Source: Myroides profundi
Lineage (GTDB): Bacteria; Bacteroidota; Bacteroidia; Flavobacteriales; Flavobacteriaceae
Direction of reading: 5' to 3'
Assembly: GCF_000833025.1 (NCBI RefSeq)
Contig: NZ_CP010817.1
Location: 3,658,001-3,722,000, forward strand
Length of the DNA stretch: 64,000 bases
In this document: positions 47,515 to 56,592 of the stretch, piece after piece
Layout of the letters: each line of letters opens with the position of its first letter
How positions within the stretch are numbered: position 1 is the first letter of the stretch
Notes under the pieces: model-generated
Seen by the model: only the letters and a program-made list of their open reading frames with translations
Databases searched by the model: none
What the model was told of the DNA's origin: nothing
Program-made: the position numbers and the translations under genes

Positions 47515-48171
47515 TTAGATATAATACTCATTTACAGTAATAATACCTGCTCTAATAGCATATCGCGTTGCATCATATACATTGCTAACACCTAGTTTCT
47601 TAAATATATTCTTACGATGTGTTATCACAGTATGAGCACTAATATTGCGATCTGCAGCTATCTCCTTAGTCATTTTTCCAGAAGCTATTTCTTTTAGTAT
47701 CTCACGCTCAGCATTAGTAAGCACCTGTTCCACTTTTAGAATACTATCCTGATGTTCTTCTAGCTTCTTCATTATCCAAGGTGCGAGATAGGTCTCCTTA
47801 GAAATAGTCTTATAGATACCTTCCTTGATATGTTCTAGTTTATCATTTTGGAAGACAATATTAAAGGCAGAGATACGATTAGACAAAAACTGTTTTAACC
47901 ATTGCTCATTTAACTCACTAAAGAACAACAACCATTGTGACTTCTCACTTTGCTCTCGCAACAGTAATAACAACTCCGTTTGCTTCTCTAGACATCTACT
48001 AAAAGGATCTACAATGATGACTGCGCCAGGATTCTTCAAAAGATAGCTTTTTAAGCCCGTCAAATCATCAAGCACAACAATACTTACCTCGCCTGAGCAA
48101 ACCTCTCTAATAAGCCCTTGCAAAGCATAACGCGTTATTTCTTGACTCTCTACTATCCCTATATTTAACAT
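47515..48171 (-). CDS. LuxR/NarL-type response regulator
   Basis: A 218-residue protein. The N-terminal 125 residues look like a divergent receiver domain: the presumed phospho-acceptor is Asp55 (AVIIVDPFS), while the usual acidic pair near residue 10 is only partly kept (IVES). The C-terminal 70 residues are a LuxR-type helix-turn-helix (LTNAEREILKEIASGKMTKE, then RNISAHTVITHRKNIFKKLG). No histidine kinase gene is adjacent. A perfect 11-bp inverted repeat lies 36 bp upstream of its start, suggesting autoregulation. Confidence 0.9.
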   Translation of the reverse strand: MLNIGIVESQEITRYALQGLIREVCSGEVSIVVLDDLTGLKSYLLKNPGAVIIVDPFSRCLEKQTELLLLLREQSEKSQWLLFFSELNEQWLKQFLSNRISAFNIVFQNDKLEHIKEGIYKTISKETYLAPWIMKKLEEHQDSILKVEQVLTNAEREILKEIASGKMTKEIAADRNISAHTVITHRKNIFKKLGVSNVYDATRYAIRAGIITVNEYYI

Positions 48172-48206
48172 CCTTATCTCCTTAAGTTAACTCCTCCACT
48201 CCTCTA

Positions 48207-48242
48207 GTACTAGAATAGAGTATCTTATTAATATTCTAGTAC
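48207..48242. promoter_or_regulatory. Inverted repeat upstream of LuxR-type gene, candidate operator
   Basis: GTACTAGAATA (48207-48217) and TATTCTAGTAC (48232-48242), perfect 11-bp arms, 14-nt spacer. A third similar half-site, TTTTCTAGTAT, follows at 48257-48267, about 25 bp further. No T tract on either side, so not a terminator. Confidence 0.6.
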
Positions 48243-48293
48243 AAAAATACATAACTTTTTCTAGTATTAATACAACGCTAAATAGCCTTATAA

Positions 48294-48338
48294 CAAAAAA
48301 GGTTACTCTTAATTATAATATTAAGAGCAACCTTTTAT
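48294..48338 (-). terminator. Intrinsic terminator after susD-like gene
   Basis: On the minus strand AAGGTTGCTCTTAA pairs with TTAAGAGTAACCTT, followed by T6. Confidence 0.88.
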
Positions 48339-48374
48339 ATGAATAAACGCTAACTAATTTTTTTATCTTTTTCC

Positions 48375-49898
48375 TTATTTATAAAGGTTTCCATTTTCGA
48401 TCTCCTCTACTTCTGGAATGCGGTATAGATAATATTTACTATTCTTAACAAAGTCTGTTTTATCAGGAAAGTTAAGAATATGATGTCCTTGAGGTAACAA
48501 ACCAACATTCACTTTAGAAATAACCCCACCACTTCCCATCACTTCATAAGTATAAGGAACTAGATTCTGAGGAAAATCTTTTCTAACTACTTTTTGCTGA
48601 TTTCTTACAATATCAACTAAACTAAATCCTTCACCAAACAGCTCTTTTCTTCTCTCAATCCAAATAGCATCTAACAATGACTGCCCTGATAATCCTGACA
48701 CTTCTTTAGCCCCTCTAGCCTGTTTTAATGCATTCAATTTATTAATAGCATCAGCATCTCCTAATTGAGCTTTAGCTTCTGCATTTATTAAGTATATCTC
48801 AGAAGTACGCATTAACACGATATCCGCTACCTGTGGTTCTCTAAATTTAAACTTAGTATAACGCATATAAGCTAAATCACCTTGATTAGGTTTTTTATTA
48901 GACGGATCTGGAGCCCAATAAATCATGCTTTTTCTATAATCGCCTTCATCAAATAAATCTCTGAAATATGGATCTGCATTAAAACTAAAATAATAACTAT
49001 CTGTAGAAGTAACGTCTAAATAGTTAAATGAATAAGAAGCATTGCTTTGCTCTGCTGTCTGAGGTTGCCCCCATATCCACTCATTATTATTAACATCATT
49101 AAATCCTGACTTATACTCCTCCTGTGTCATTAAATAACTATTCATACTTAATAGCTCGTCAGAATACTTCTTAGCTTTCTCCCAATTACGAGAATAAAGA
49201 TTAGCTCTTGATAACAACCCTAAAACAACTTGTTTGTCAAATTTGTATTTCGCATTTCTTCTATAACTCTGAGGAATCAATGACAATGCTTCTTCCAAGT
49301 CATTGATCGCTTGTTTATATAATTCTGAAACTGTAGCTGCTGGACGCCCCTCAGTTTCCTTAGTAGTAGGTTCTAAATAAATAGGTGCCGTTTTTGCATT
49401 TGGGTCTACATCTATTGCTAAAGCATAACTAGATGCTAAATGCAGATACATAAATCCTCTTAATGCTAACGCTTGACCTCTTACTCGTTGTTTGTCACTC
49501 ACAGTCCCTTCAGAACCATATACCTTAGTGATAACATGATTTGCATTATTAATTGTCTTATAAGTCAAATCCCAACTATGAGTATTAGTACCTCCTCTAG
49601 AATACAAGGCATTAAAAGCATAATGACTTGCAAAACCATACTTACCATTCAGAACTACATCATTCCCCATGGCATCATTAGTTCTTAAAAAAGAACTATA
49701 ACCAGGATTAGCATAAGTATAAAATGTCTCCATTAAATACCCCCACGCTCCAATAAGCACTTTTTCATTACCTTCGGTAGTTTTAAATACAGTTTGATCT
49801 TCAACTGCAGTTGATGGTGTTGTATCTAAATCACAAGAAACCAAAGTACTTGAAATTAAAAATGTACCTATTATATATTTTATAAATTTATTTCTCAT
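48375..49898 (-). CDS. RagB/SusD-family nutrient-binding lipoprotein
   Basis: A 507-residue outer-membrane lipoprotein (signal peptide to STLVSC, Cys22). It has the helical TPR-like SusD fold pattern: ALALRGFMYLHLASSYAL, NDLEEALSLIP, LGLLSRANLYSRNWEKAKKY, LMRTSEIYLINAEAKAQLGD and IWIERRKELFGEG near the end. SusD-like proteins form the lid over the SusC channel and bind the ligand at the cell surface. The ligand is unknown: no glycosidase, sulfatase or peptidase gene is adjacent. It lies 11 nt after the susC-like gene. A Cys-rich leader ORF ahead of the operon hints at a sulfur-related nutrient; this is speculation. Confidence 0.96.
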   Translation of the reverse strand: MRNKFIKYIIGTFLISSTLVSCDLDTTPSTAVEDQTVFKTTEGNEKVLIGAWGYLMETFYTYANPGYSSFLRTNDAMGNDVVLNGKYGFASHYAFNALYSRGGTNTHSWDLTYKTINNANHVITKVYGSEGTVSDKQRVRGQALALRGFMYLHLASSYALAIDVDPNAKTAPIYLEPTTKETEGRPAATVSELYKQAINDLEEALSLIPQSYRRNAKYKFDKQVVLGLLSRANLYSRNWEKAKKYSDELLSMNSYLMTQEEYKSGFNDVNNNEWIWGQPQTAEQSNASYSFNYLDVTSTDSYYFSFNADPYFRDLFDEGDYRKSMIYWAPDPSNKKPNQGDLAYMRYTKFKFREPQVADIVLMRTSEIYLINAEAKAQLGDADAINKLNALKQARGAKEVSGLSGQSLLDAIWIERRKELFGEGFSLVDIVRNQQKVVRKDFPQNLVPYTYEVMGSGGVISKVNVGLLPQGHHILNFPDKTDFVKNSKYYLYRIPEVEEIENGNLYK

Positions 49899-49909
49899 AA
49901 CTCTAATTC

Positions 49910-52900
49910 TTATAATTTAATATTTACTCCTAATGAAAGTGTTTTCATTGCAGGATATCTATAATATGTATTACCATCAAAAGTCTGCTCTGGATCAAGC
50001 CCTTGTTCTTTCGTCCAAGTAAATAAATTCTCTGCTTGGAAGAATATGCTCGCTGAACCTAAGTTGATTTTTCTCAACCACTCTTTTGGTAAATTATACG
50101 ATACTGTAAGGTTTTTTAATTTCAAGAAAGAACGATCTACTAAGAATCGATCAGACTGATTTGTCCACGAACTTCTAGGATTAGTACTTAATCGTGCTAC
50201 ATCAGTATCCGTATTCTCAGGTGTCCATCTATCCATCATATCAGCACTCCATGTATTACCATTTCCTGCTTGTCTATACAAACTTGTCTTATCACTGTTG
50301 TAGATTTTCCCACCTACTGTATAAACAAAGTTTGCTGCTAACTGCCAATTTTTATAAGTAACTTCAGTTAAGAAACCTCCTGTTACATCTGGTAACGAAT
50401 TTCCTTTGTGTATTCTATCTTTCTTTGTGATTTGACTATAATCCTCAGTAACTGTCTTACTTCCATCTTCATTCTGAAGATACCATTGTGCATTACCATT
50501 CTCTGGATTAACACCTGCCCACTCAGCTAAATAAAAATCATATAAAGAACCACCTTCTACCCATTTTTTATTTCCACTCCACATTTCTTTAGAAGGCAAT
50601 GCTGTAATTTTATTCTTATACGTTGTCAAGTTCATCCCAAGGTGTAACTTCCAATCATCCGTCACTATAGGGTATCCATCTAATGTAAATTCCCATCCAT
50701 AGTTTTTCATTGCTCCAATATTTTCTTGTACAGAAGAGAATCCTATAGAAGAAGCCAATTGTCTATTAAATAGTAAGTCTTTAGATCGTCTCTCAAAATA
50801 CTCTACAGTACCAGTCAATCTATCGTTAAACAGACCAAAATCTACTCCTATGTTTAAGTTTAAATTACTCTCCCATGATAAATCTGGAGTACCTATTCTA
50901 GAAGCATATAATCCTGATTCTCCTAGGTTATTATAAATATTAAACAAAGCCTGATAAGCATAATACCCAATATTATCATTACCCTGAGCACCATAACTCG
51001 CTCTAAATAATAAGTTACTCAACCAAGTATCTCTATAAGCACTCATAAAGTCCTCATCTATAACTTTCCATGATGCCCCAAAAGACCAGAAACCTCCCCA
51101 TCGTGTACTAGGATGGAATCTAGATGATGCATCTGCACGGTATGAAGCTGACAAATAGTATTTTCTGTCATAAGAATACTGTGCATTACCAAAGAAACTC
51201 AACATCTTATATTGATCTGCATCTCCATAAAAATCTAATAATTTAGAAGCAGCACTTGGCTCTAAATAACCATTCATTATAATCTGTTGACGAGCTCCAC
51301 CGAAAGCATTAGAATCAAATTGATAATACTCTTGACCCACCATCGCAGAGATATTATTTTTATCATCTAAATCTACATTATAGTTTAATATATTATTAAA
51401 TGTCATACTTACTGTACGAGTATTCTTACGACTAATACTTCCTCCTGATTCTGCAGATGGTCCGAAATCTGGATTTATTACATTATGATTATTAGTACTA
51501 TTATAATCAACATTAAGAGATGATTTAAATTTCAAATTATCTAGTAACTTAACTTGAGCGTATGTACGCACAGTAGCTACATCCTTCTTAATTGAACTTA
51601 AGTCCTCAGGTAACGTTGCTACTAGATTATATCTCGCATAAGAAGATTTTCTATAAGCACCATAATCATATAATCTATTACCAGTATCCTCATCTAATAA
51701 ATAAGCACCAGTAGTTAAGTCTCTTTGATAAATCGGATAAAAAGAAGGTAATCCTCTCGCAAAACCAATTACATTACTAATCGCACTATCATCTTGTTTT
51801 GGATAATTCTGCTCAGAACTAGCTGCCGACACATTCAACCCTAATTCTAACCAACTTTTTGCATCCACAACAATATTAGATCGTAAATTATATCTCTTAA
51901 ATCCAGACTCTAACACATACCCTTGGTCATTAAGAAAACCACCCGAAATAAAGTATCTTGAATTTGCTCCCCCACCACTTACTTTTAAATTAACATCAGT
52001 ATAACGCGCGTTTTGAGATAAAGCATCTTCCCAGTTATCATTCCATAAAGGGTTTAAACCTGGTAACAACTTACCATCCACACCTACAGGCATAGGATTA
52101 TCTAATCCATAAGGGTTAATCCCAATAGAACCAATTAAGTTTTTTGTTGCATACTCAGCAGCATCAGCAGCATTCATTTTAGCATTATCCATACGTCCAT
52201 TGCGAATAGCTTCCCACTGCAACTCCATGTATTGATTAGTACTTAGCTGTTTATAATCACTTCTAGATCGACTAGAAATACCATGCTTCGCAGTAATTTC
52301 TATTTGAGGAGCAGTATCTCTTGTACCTTGTTTTGTAGTAATCATCACTACCCCATTAGCTGCACGAGATCCATATAACGTCGCTGCAGTAGCATCTTTT
52401 AATACTGTCATAGACTCAATATCTGATGCTGCGATAGCTGATAACTCTCCTTCATAAGGCACACCATCTACTACGTATAGAGGTTTACTACTCGCATTCA
52501 CAGATCCTACTCCACGTATACGGATAGTAGCTTCTGACCCAGGCTGTCCACTAGCTGAGAACGACTGTACCCCTGCTACTGATCCTTCTAATATTTTTGT
52601 CACATTACTAACCTGAGATTTTTCGATACTTTTCGCTTGTATCAATCCAACAGACCCTGTATATGTCTTTTTATTAGCAGTACCATAAGGCACATTGATT
52701 ATTACCTCTCCTAATTCACTCGCTTCGTCTGCAAGTTTTACATTCAGAACTTCCTGTCCTTTATATGTAATATTCTTTGTGGTATACCCTATAAATGAAA
52801 AGACTAATACCTGTCCATTATTAACTTTTATAGAATAATTACCATCTAAGTCTGTCATTGTTCCTTCATCACTTCCCTGAATCAGAACACTCACACCTGG

Positions 52901-53005
52901 TAATGCTCCACTTATATCTGTAACAGATCCTGTCACAAGTTTTTCTTGCGCCTGTAAGTTTAAAACACTAACAAACACAAATAAGATTGCGTAAATTTTT
53001 TGCAT
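49910..53005 (-). CDS. SusC/RagA-family TonB-linked outer-membrane protein
   Basis: A 1031-residue TonB-dependent transporter. Signal peptide (MQKIYAILFVFVSVLNLQAQ), carboxypeptidase-like N-terminal domain (GSVTDISGALPGVSVLIQGS, about residues 25-95), plug domain with the family motif PLYVVDGVPYEGELSAIAAS and DIESMTVLKDATAATLYGSR (about 175-220), then a 22-strand-type barrel to the C-terminal strand (MKTLSLGVNIKL). It imports a large nutrient across the outer membrane with energy from TonB-ExbBD. First gene of the susC-susD operon. No anti-sigma/ECF pair is next to it; a leader with conserved-looking structure lies upstream instead. Confidence 0.97.
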   Translation of the reverse strand: MQKIYAILFVFVSVLNLQAQEKLVTGSVTDISGALPGVSVLIQGSDEGTMTDLDGNYSIKVNNGQVLVFSFIGYTTKNITYKGQEVLNVKLADEASELGEVIINVPYGTANKKTYTGSVGLIQAKSIEKSQVSNVTKILEGSVAGVQSFSASGQPGSEATIRIRGVGSVNASSKPLYVVDGVPYEGELSAIAASDIESMTVLKDATAATLYGSRAANGVVMITTKQGTRDTAPQIEITAKHGISSRSRSDYKQLSTNQYMELQWEAIRNGRMDNAKMNAADAAEYATKNLIGSIGINPYGLDNPMPVGVDGKLLPGLNPLWNDNWEDALSQNARYTDVNLKVSGGGANSRYFISGGFLNDQGYVLESGFKRYNLRSNIVVDAKSWLELGLNVSAASSEQNYPKQDDSAISNVIGFARGLPSFYPIYQRDLTTGAYLLDEDTGNRLYDYGAYRKSSYARYNLVATLPEDLSSIKKDVATVRTYAQVKLLDNLKFKSSLNVDYNSTNNHNVINPDFGPSAESGGSISRKNTRTVSMTFNNILNYNVDLDDKNNISAMVGQEYYQFDSNAFGGARQQIIMNGYLEPSAASKLLDFYGDADQYKMLSFFGNAQYSYDRKYYLSASYRADASSRFHPSTRWGGFWSFGASWKVIDEDFMSAYRDTWLSNLLFRASYGAQGNDNIGYYAYQALFNIYNNLGESGLYASRIGTPDLSWESNLNLNIGVDFGLFNDRLTGTVEYFERRSKDLLFNRQLASSIGFSSVQENIGAMKNYGWEFTLDGYPIVTDDWKLHLGMNLTTYKNKITALPSKEMWSGNKKWVEGGSLYDFYLAEWAGVNPENGNAQWYLQNEDGSKTVTEDYSQITKKDRIHKGNSLPDVTGGFLTEVTYKNWQLAANFVYTVGGKIYNSDKTSLYRQAGNGNTWSADMMDRWTPENTDTDVARLSTNPRSSWTNQSDRFLVDRSFLKLKNLTVSYNLPKEWLRKINLGSASIFFQAENLFTWTKEQGLDPEQTFDGNTYYRYPAMKTLSLGVNIKL

Positions 53006-53115
53006 AAAACAATTAGTTTAAAATGAACTATCTTTGAAAGACTGATTCATTATGTCTAGAAATATTGAAATGTAGTATCGGTACAGCCACCATGAGCTGA
53101 CCTAAAAAGAATAAA

Positions 53116-53223
53116 CTATAGGCAGCAACACATGCACATCATAGAAGATGCGCTAGAAGAAAAGAAATCAGTAAATCTAAAAATACGAGTGTCAAGTTCT
53201 CGCTTTTGTTGAATTGATTGCAT
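53116..53223 (-). CDS. Short ORF with Cys cluster, candidate leader peptide of susCD
   Basis: A 35-codon ORF from ATG 53223 to TAG 53116: MQSIQQKREL, then DTRIFRFTDFFSSSASS, then MMCMCCCL. Four Cys among the last six residues just before the stop, plus three Met, is very unusual in such a short ORF. It has no signal peptide. It sits in the leader of the susC-susD operon, 110 nt before susC, behind a plausible promoter. Leader peptides rich in one amino acid let ribosome stalling sense its supply, so this may sense cysteine. It could also be a chance ORF. Confidence 0.5.
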   Translation of the reverse strand: MQSIQQKRELDTRIFRFTDFFSSSASSMMCMCCCL

Positions 53224-53265
53224 AATATTTAGGTTATATAATTTTTTCTTATCAGTGAAAAAAGC

Positions 53266-53355
53266 AAAGTAGGGAAACCCTTATATGTAATTATTTTCTT
53301 ACAAAACAAACAATAATTATACACAACAGATTAAGGATATAGCACTCCCTACTTT
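53266..53355 (-). promoter_or_regulatory. Structured 5' leader of the susCD transcript
   Basis: Perfect 10-bp pairing between 53346-53355 (at the predicted RNA 5' end) and 53266-53275 (AAAGTAGGGA and its complement). An inner perfect stem AATAATTA/TAATTATT (53312-53319 with 53288-53295) lies inside. The outer stem is followed by GCTTTTTTC, a weak terminator-like tail, so attenuation is possible. Confidence 0.4.
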
Positions 53356-53362
53356 TGTAATA

Positions 53363-53370
53363 CAAAGGTA
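53363..53370 (-). promoter_or_regulatory. Candidate -7 element of susCD promoter
   Basis: On the minus strand TACCTTTG, a perfect TAnnTTTG. Transcription would begin near 53356, giving a leader of about 350 nt before susC. Confidence 0.5.
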
Positions 53371-53549
53371 TTTCAACACCTCATTCTATGAAATACCATG
53401 TATATGGTATATTTTAATTCTCTCTCATAATACTCAGAGAAGAAAGACACCATAATCATTCAAAACGACTAATTAGGCAACCTTTTAATTAGAGCCAAAA
53501 ACCTAGTAAATACAAGGAGGAACTACTCTTTTTTTTACAACAAAAACGC

Positions 53550-53656
53550 GACTGGTCCCATAGTTATCGCATAGTGATGGCATACTGCTCGCATAGTTTT
53601 ACCCATTTTTTATGCGATCACTATGCCATCAATACCCCATTACCTTATGACCAGAT
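53550..53656. repeat. Inverted 4+4 array of degenerate 11-bp repeats, copy B
   Basis: Left arm 53550-53593: GACTGGTCCCA, TAGTTATCGCA, TAGTGATGGCA, TACTGCTCGCA. A 19-nt spacer follows, then right arm 53613-53656: TGCGATCACTA, TGCCATCAATA, CCCCATTACCT, TATGACCAGAT, which read in reverse complement as the same unit. Left unit 1 pairs with right unit 4 (CTGGTC/GACCAG). The plan is the same as in copy A at 17801, and the unit-specific TGCTCG of left unit 4 occurs in both copies. Confidence 0.75.
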
Positions 53657-53668
53657 AAATTATAGACC

Positions 53669-53702
53669 AAAAAAAAGGGCTCCCATTACTGAGAGCCCTT
53701 AT
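53669..53702 (-). terminator. Intrinsic terminator after tyrS
   Basis: On the minus strand AAGGGCTC pairs with GAGCCCTT, followed by T6 or more. Confidence 0.88.
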
Positions 53703-53720
53703 ATAAGTGTACTTATGATC

Positions 53721-55013
53721 TTACTTTACATGTAAAACGAAGTAATTTTTCTTTCCTTTTTGTAGTAATACGAATTGATCATTAATCAAATCGTTTGTAG
53801 TCACTACGTAGTCTTCAGCTACTTTCTCTTTGTTTACAGAGATAGAGTTAGCTTGTAACGAACGACGAGCATCTCCATTAGATGAAGCCAAATTAGAATT
53901 AGCAGCTAAGGCATCTACGATAGTTAACCCAGCTTCGATATCTGCTTTTGCTACTTCTGACTGTCCCACTCCATCGAATACCTCTAAGAAAGTCTTCTCG
54001 TCTAATTGTTTTAAATCTTCTGTAGAAGAGTTACCGAACAAGATATTAGACGCTTTGATAGCATTATCTAATTGCTCTTGACCGTGTACCATAATCGTTA
54101 CTTCTTCTGCTAGACGACGTTGTAACACACGTAAATGTGGAGCCTCTGAATGCTCTTTTACTAATGCTTCAATATCTTCTCTAGAGATGAATGTAAAGAT
54201 CTTAATATAACGCTCAGCATCAGCATCAGCCACGTTTAACCAGTATTGGTAGAATTTATATGGAGAAGTGTACTCTGCAGACAACCAAATATTACCCCCT
54301 TCTGACTTACCGAATTTAGTTCCGTCAGCTTTAGTAATCAATGGACAAGTAAGCGCATACGCTTTCTCGCTAATTGTTCTACGGATTAACTCTGTACCAG
54401 TAGTGATATTTCCCCATTGGTCAGATCCTCCCATTTGTAATGTAATATTGTTCTCTTTGTATAAATGCAAAAAGTCATATCCTTGCATTAACTGATAACA
54501 GAACTCTGTAAAAGACATTCCATCTTGAAACTCACCGTTTAGACGTTTCTTCACAGAATCTTTAGCCATCATATAGTTCACTGTGATATGCTTACCTACT
54601 GTACGGATAAACTCTAAGAAAGAGAAATCCTTCATCCAGTCATAGTTATTTACTAACACAGCAGCATTCTCAGCACCTGAATTAAAATCCAAGAAACGAC
54701 TTAATTGTTCTTTAATCGCATTTTGATTATGACGTAAAGCCTCTTCGTCTAATAAGTTTCTTTCATTAGACTTTCCTGAAGGGTCACCTACCATACCAGT
54801 AGCACCTCCCACAAGAGCATAAGGTTTATGTCCGGCTAATTGAAAGTGTTTCAATAGCATTACTCCTACTAAATGTCCAATATGCAATGAATCGGCTGTT
54901 GGGTCAATTCCCACATACGCAGCACGCATTTGCTCCAACAAATGTTCTTCAGTGCCTGGCATTACGTCGTGGAGCATTCCTCTCCAAGTCACTTCTTCAA
55001 TAAAATTCTTCAT
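53721..55013 (-). CDS. tyrS: Tyrosyl-tRNA synthetase
   Basis: A 430-residue class I synthetase. The HIGH motif ([10 protein letters not shown], residues 42-51), tyrosine-binding region, [12 protein letters not shown], the KMSKS-type motif KFGKS (about residue 232) and a C-terminal S4 RNA-binding domain (residues 360-430, ending [11 protein letters not shown]) are present. It charges tRNA-Tyr in the cytoplasm. Length is normal for the bacterial enzyme. Monocistronic with its own terminator. Confidence 0.98.
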   Translation of the reverse strand: MKNFIEEVTWRGMLHDVMPGTEEHLLEQMRAAYVGIDPTADSLHIGHLVGVMLLKHFQLAGHKPYALVGGATGMVGDPSGKSNERNLLDEEALRHNQNAIKEQLSRFLDFNSGAENAAVLVNNYDWMKDFSFLEFIRTVGKHITVNYMMAKDSVKKRLNGEFQDGMSFTEFCYQLMQGYDFLHLYKENNITLQMGGSDQWGNITTGTELIRRTISEKAYALTCPLITKADGTKFGKSEGGNIWLSAEYTSPYKFYQYWLNVADADAERYIKIFTFISREDIEALVKEHSEAPHLRVLQRRLAEEVTIMVHGQEQLDNAIKASNILFGNSSTEDLKQLDEKTFLEVFDGVGQSEVAKADIEAGLTIVDALAANSNLASSNGDARRSLQANSISVNKEKVAEDYVVTTNDLINDQFVLLQKGKKNYFVLHVK

Positions 55014-55180
55014 TTAAATAAATTTTACACAAAGATAGCTCAAAACCTTAGCTTATGGAATAAAAATTCTCAAACACTGCATTTTTATACGTTTTCTACA
55101 TTTATCCTTTAAGAACTAATAATAGGGGCGTTAGAATTCAACTTTATTTCATAATTTTTCACTATGTAAAACATATAACT

Positions 55181-55188
55181 TACTTTTG
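55181..55188 (+). promoter_or_regulatory. -7 element of the SDR gene promoter, almost no 5' UTR
   Basis: TACTTTTG, a perfect TAnnTTTG, ends only 7 nt before the ATG at 55196, so the mRNA would be leaderless or nearly so. Confidence 0.5.
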
Positions 55189-55195
55189 TCTAAAT

Positions 55196-56194
55196 ATGAT
55201 ACTAGTAACAGGAGGTACAGGCTTAGTAGGAGCACATTTATTATTACATCTTCTTCAGTCAGAAGGTGCAGTTCGTGCTATTTATAGAAATGAGGATAGT
55301 ATTAAAAAAACGAAGAACCTCTTCGTCTTAAACAATCAAGAAGCTCTATTCTTAAAAATAGAATGGGTAAAAGCAGATCTAATAGATGTACCTACCTTAG
55401 AAAAAGCCTTTGTTGGAATTGATTACGTATATCATTGTGCAGCTTTAGTCTCTTTCGAGCCTAAAGATGAAAAAAAACTTCGCAAGACGAATATAGAAGG
55501 TACCGCTAATATCGTGAACCTATCTATCGCCTTTAATGTAAAAAAACTGTGCTATGTAAGTTCTATCGCCGCTCTAGGTGAGACATTAGCCAAAGATAAA
55601 ATCATTACAGAAAAGACAGATTGGAACCCTGAGCTATATCATGGAGACTATGCTATCACTAAGTATGGAGCCGAAATGGAGGTATGGAGAGGGACTCAAG
55701 AAGGACTAGATGTAGTCATCGTCAATCCTGGTATTGTATTCGGACGTGGCTTCGGTTATGAAGGTAGTGGAGCTTTCTTCCAAAAAGTAAAAAAAGACTT
55801 TCCATTCTACACCACAGGTATTGCAGGAATCGTAGGAGTAAATGATGTGGTAAGAGCTATGCATCTCCTTATGATCAGTGATATTAAAAACGAGAGATTT
55901 GCATTAGTTTCTAATAATATTACTTACCAAGAGCTTATCAATCATATCGCAGACTTAATGGGTAAGAAACATCCTAGTATCCATGTATCGCGTACATCAA
56001 GTCTATTTGCATGGAAGTTAGACAATTTCGTCTCTCTGATAACGAGAAAAAAAAGAAGCTTTACACGATCAATCGCGCAAGCTTCTCATTCTTCTTATAT
56101 TTATGATTGTTCAAAAATTAAAAACACTATTGAATTTGATTTCGAAGACTATCGATCTTTTCTCGATCCAATTTCACAGTATCATCAACTTTAA
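55196..56194 (+). CDS. Extended SDR, NAD-dependent epimerase/dehydratase family
   Basis: A 332-residue extended short-chain dehydrogenase. The nucleotide-binding motif GGTGLVGAHL is at residues 6-15. The catalytic Ser (YVSSIAALG) and YxxxK (DYAITKYGAEM) follow, then VIVNPGIVFGRG. Close to dihydroflavonol-4-reductase-like and 3-beta-HSD-like enzymes, so it could act on a sugar nucleotide, a ketone or a lipid; the substrate cannot be told. The stop at 56194 lies inside the convergent DUF4296 gene (68 nt of overlap). Confidence 0.9.
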   Translation: MILVTGGTGLVGAHLLLHLLQSEGAVRAIYRNEDSIKKTKNLFVLNNQEALFLKIEWVKADLIDVPTLEKAFVGIDYVYHCAALVSFEPKDEKKLRKTNIEGTANIVNLSIAFNVKKLCYVSSIAALGETLAKDKIITEKTDWNPELYHGDYAITKYGAEMEVWRGTQEGLDVVIVNPGIVFGRGFGYEGSGAFFQKVKKDFPFYTTGIAGIVGVNDVVRAMHLLMISDIKNERFALVSNNITYQELINHIADLMGKKHPSIHVSRTSSLFAWKLDNFVSLITRKKRSFTRSIAQASHSSYIYDCSKIKNTIEFDFEDYRSFLDPISQYHQL

Positions 56195-56579
56195 TATCTT
56201 CTTTACTTAATTCGTCTTTAGGCTCATCTTGAGATTTAGACAATAAAGAGTCTGCTACAACCTTAGCAGCTTCTAGACGACTTAGAATATTGTTCTGCAT
56301 AGTGTGATACACACCATCGCCTAACTCTACATAATATCTATTATTCGATACGAAAGTAAGACTGTCTATATCGTATTTTTTAAAGATAGAGTTAACGTTA
56401 AGCCTTTTCAGAGTATCTTCTCTACTATATGCACTTACACTCTCGATAGAGTATAATAATGATATGTCATACAAGATATCTTCCATTCTTTGTTGTTCAA
56501 TAAATGGAGACGGTTTTACTACATCATCCTTACATGACATAAGTAAAAACACAGCTAATATTACTAAGTATTTATTCAT
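56127..56579 (-). CDS. DUF4296 lipoprotein
   Basis: A 150-residue lipoprotein (signal peptide, lipobox LMSC, Cys16). The central part (RMEDILYDISLLYSIESVSA, then YDIDSLTFVSNNRYYVEL) matches the DUF4296 family of Bacteroidota, helical proteins of unknown function. The C-terminal 35 residues are charged (KDELSKEDIKVDDTVKLDRE) and are encoded in the segment that overlaps the SDR gene on the other strand. It follows the dihydroorotase gene by 13 nt and may be in its operon. Confidence 0.88.
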   Translation of the reverse strand: MNKYLVILAVFLLMSCKDDVVKPSPFIEQQRMEDILYDISLLYSIESVSAYSREDTLKRLNVNSIFKKYDIDSLTFVSNNRYYVELGDGVYHTMQNNILSRLEAAKVVADSLLSKSQDEPKDELSKEDIKVDDTVKLDREKIDSLRNQIQ

Positions 56580-56592
56580 CTAGTATTTAGTT

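Larger units (their letters stand above)
53006..53720. other. 715-bp region between susC and tyrS: leader, short ORF, repeat array
   Basis: Read towards susC (minus strand) it holds, in order, the tyrS terminator, the inverted 11-mer array copy B (53550-53656), a promoter (53363-53370), a long-range RNA stem (53266-53355), a 35-codon ORF ending in a Cys cluster (53116-53223) and 110 nt of further leader with a GGTCAGC-type hairpin near 53080-53103. Confidence 0.7.
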
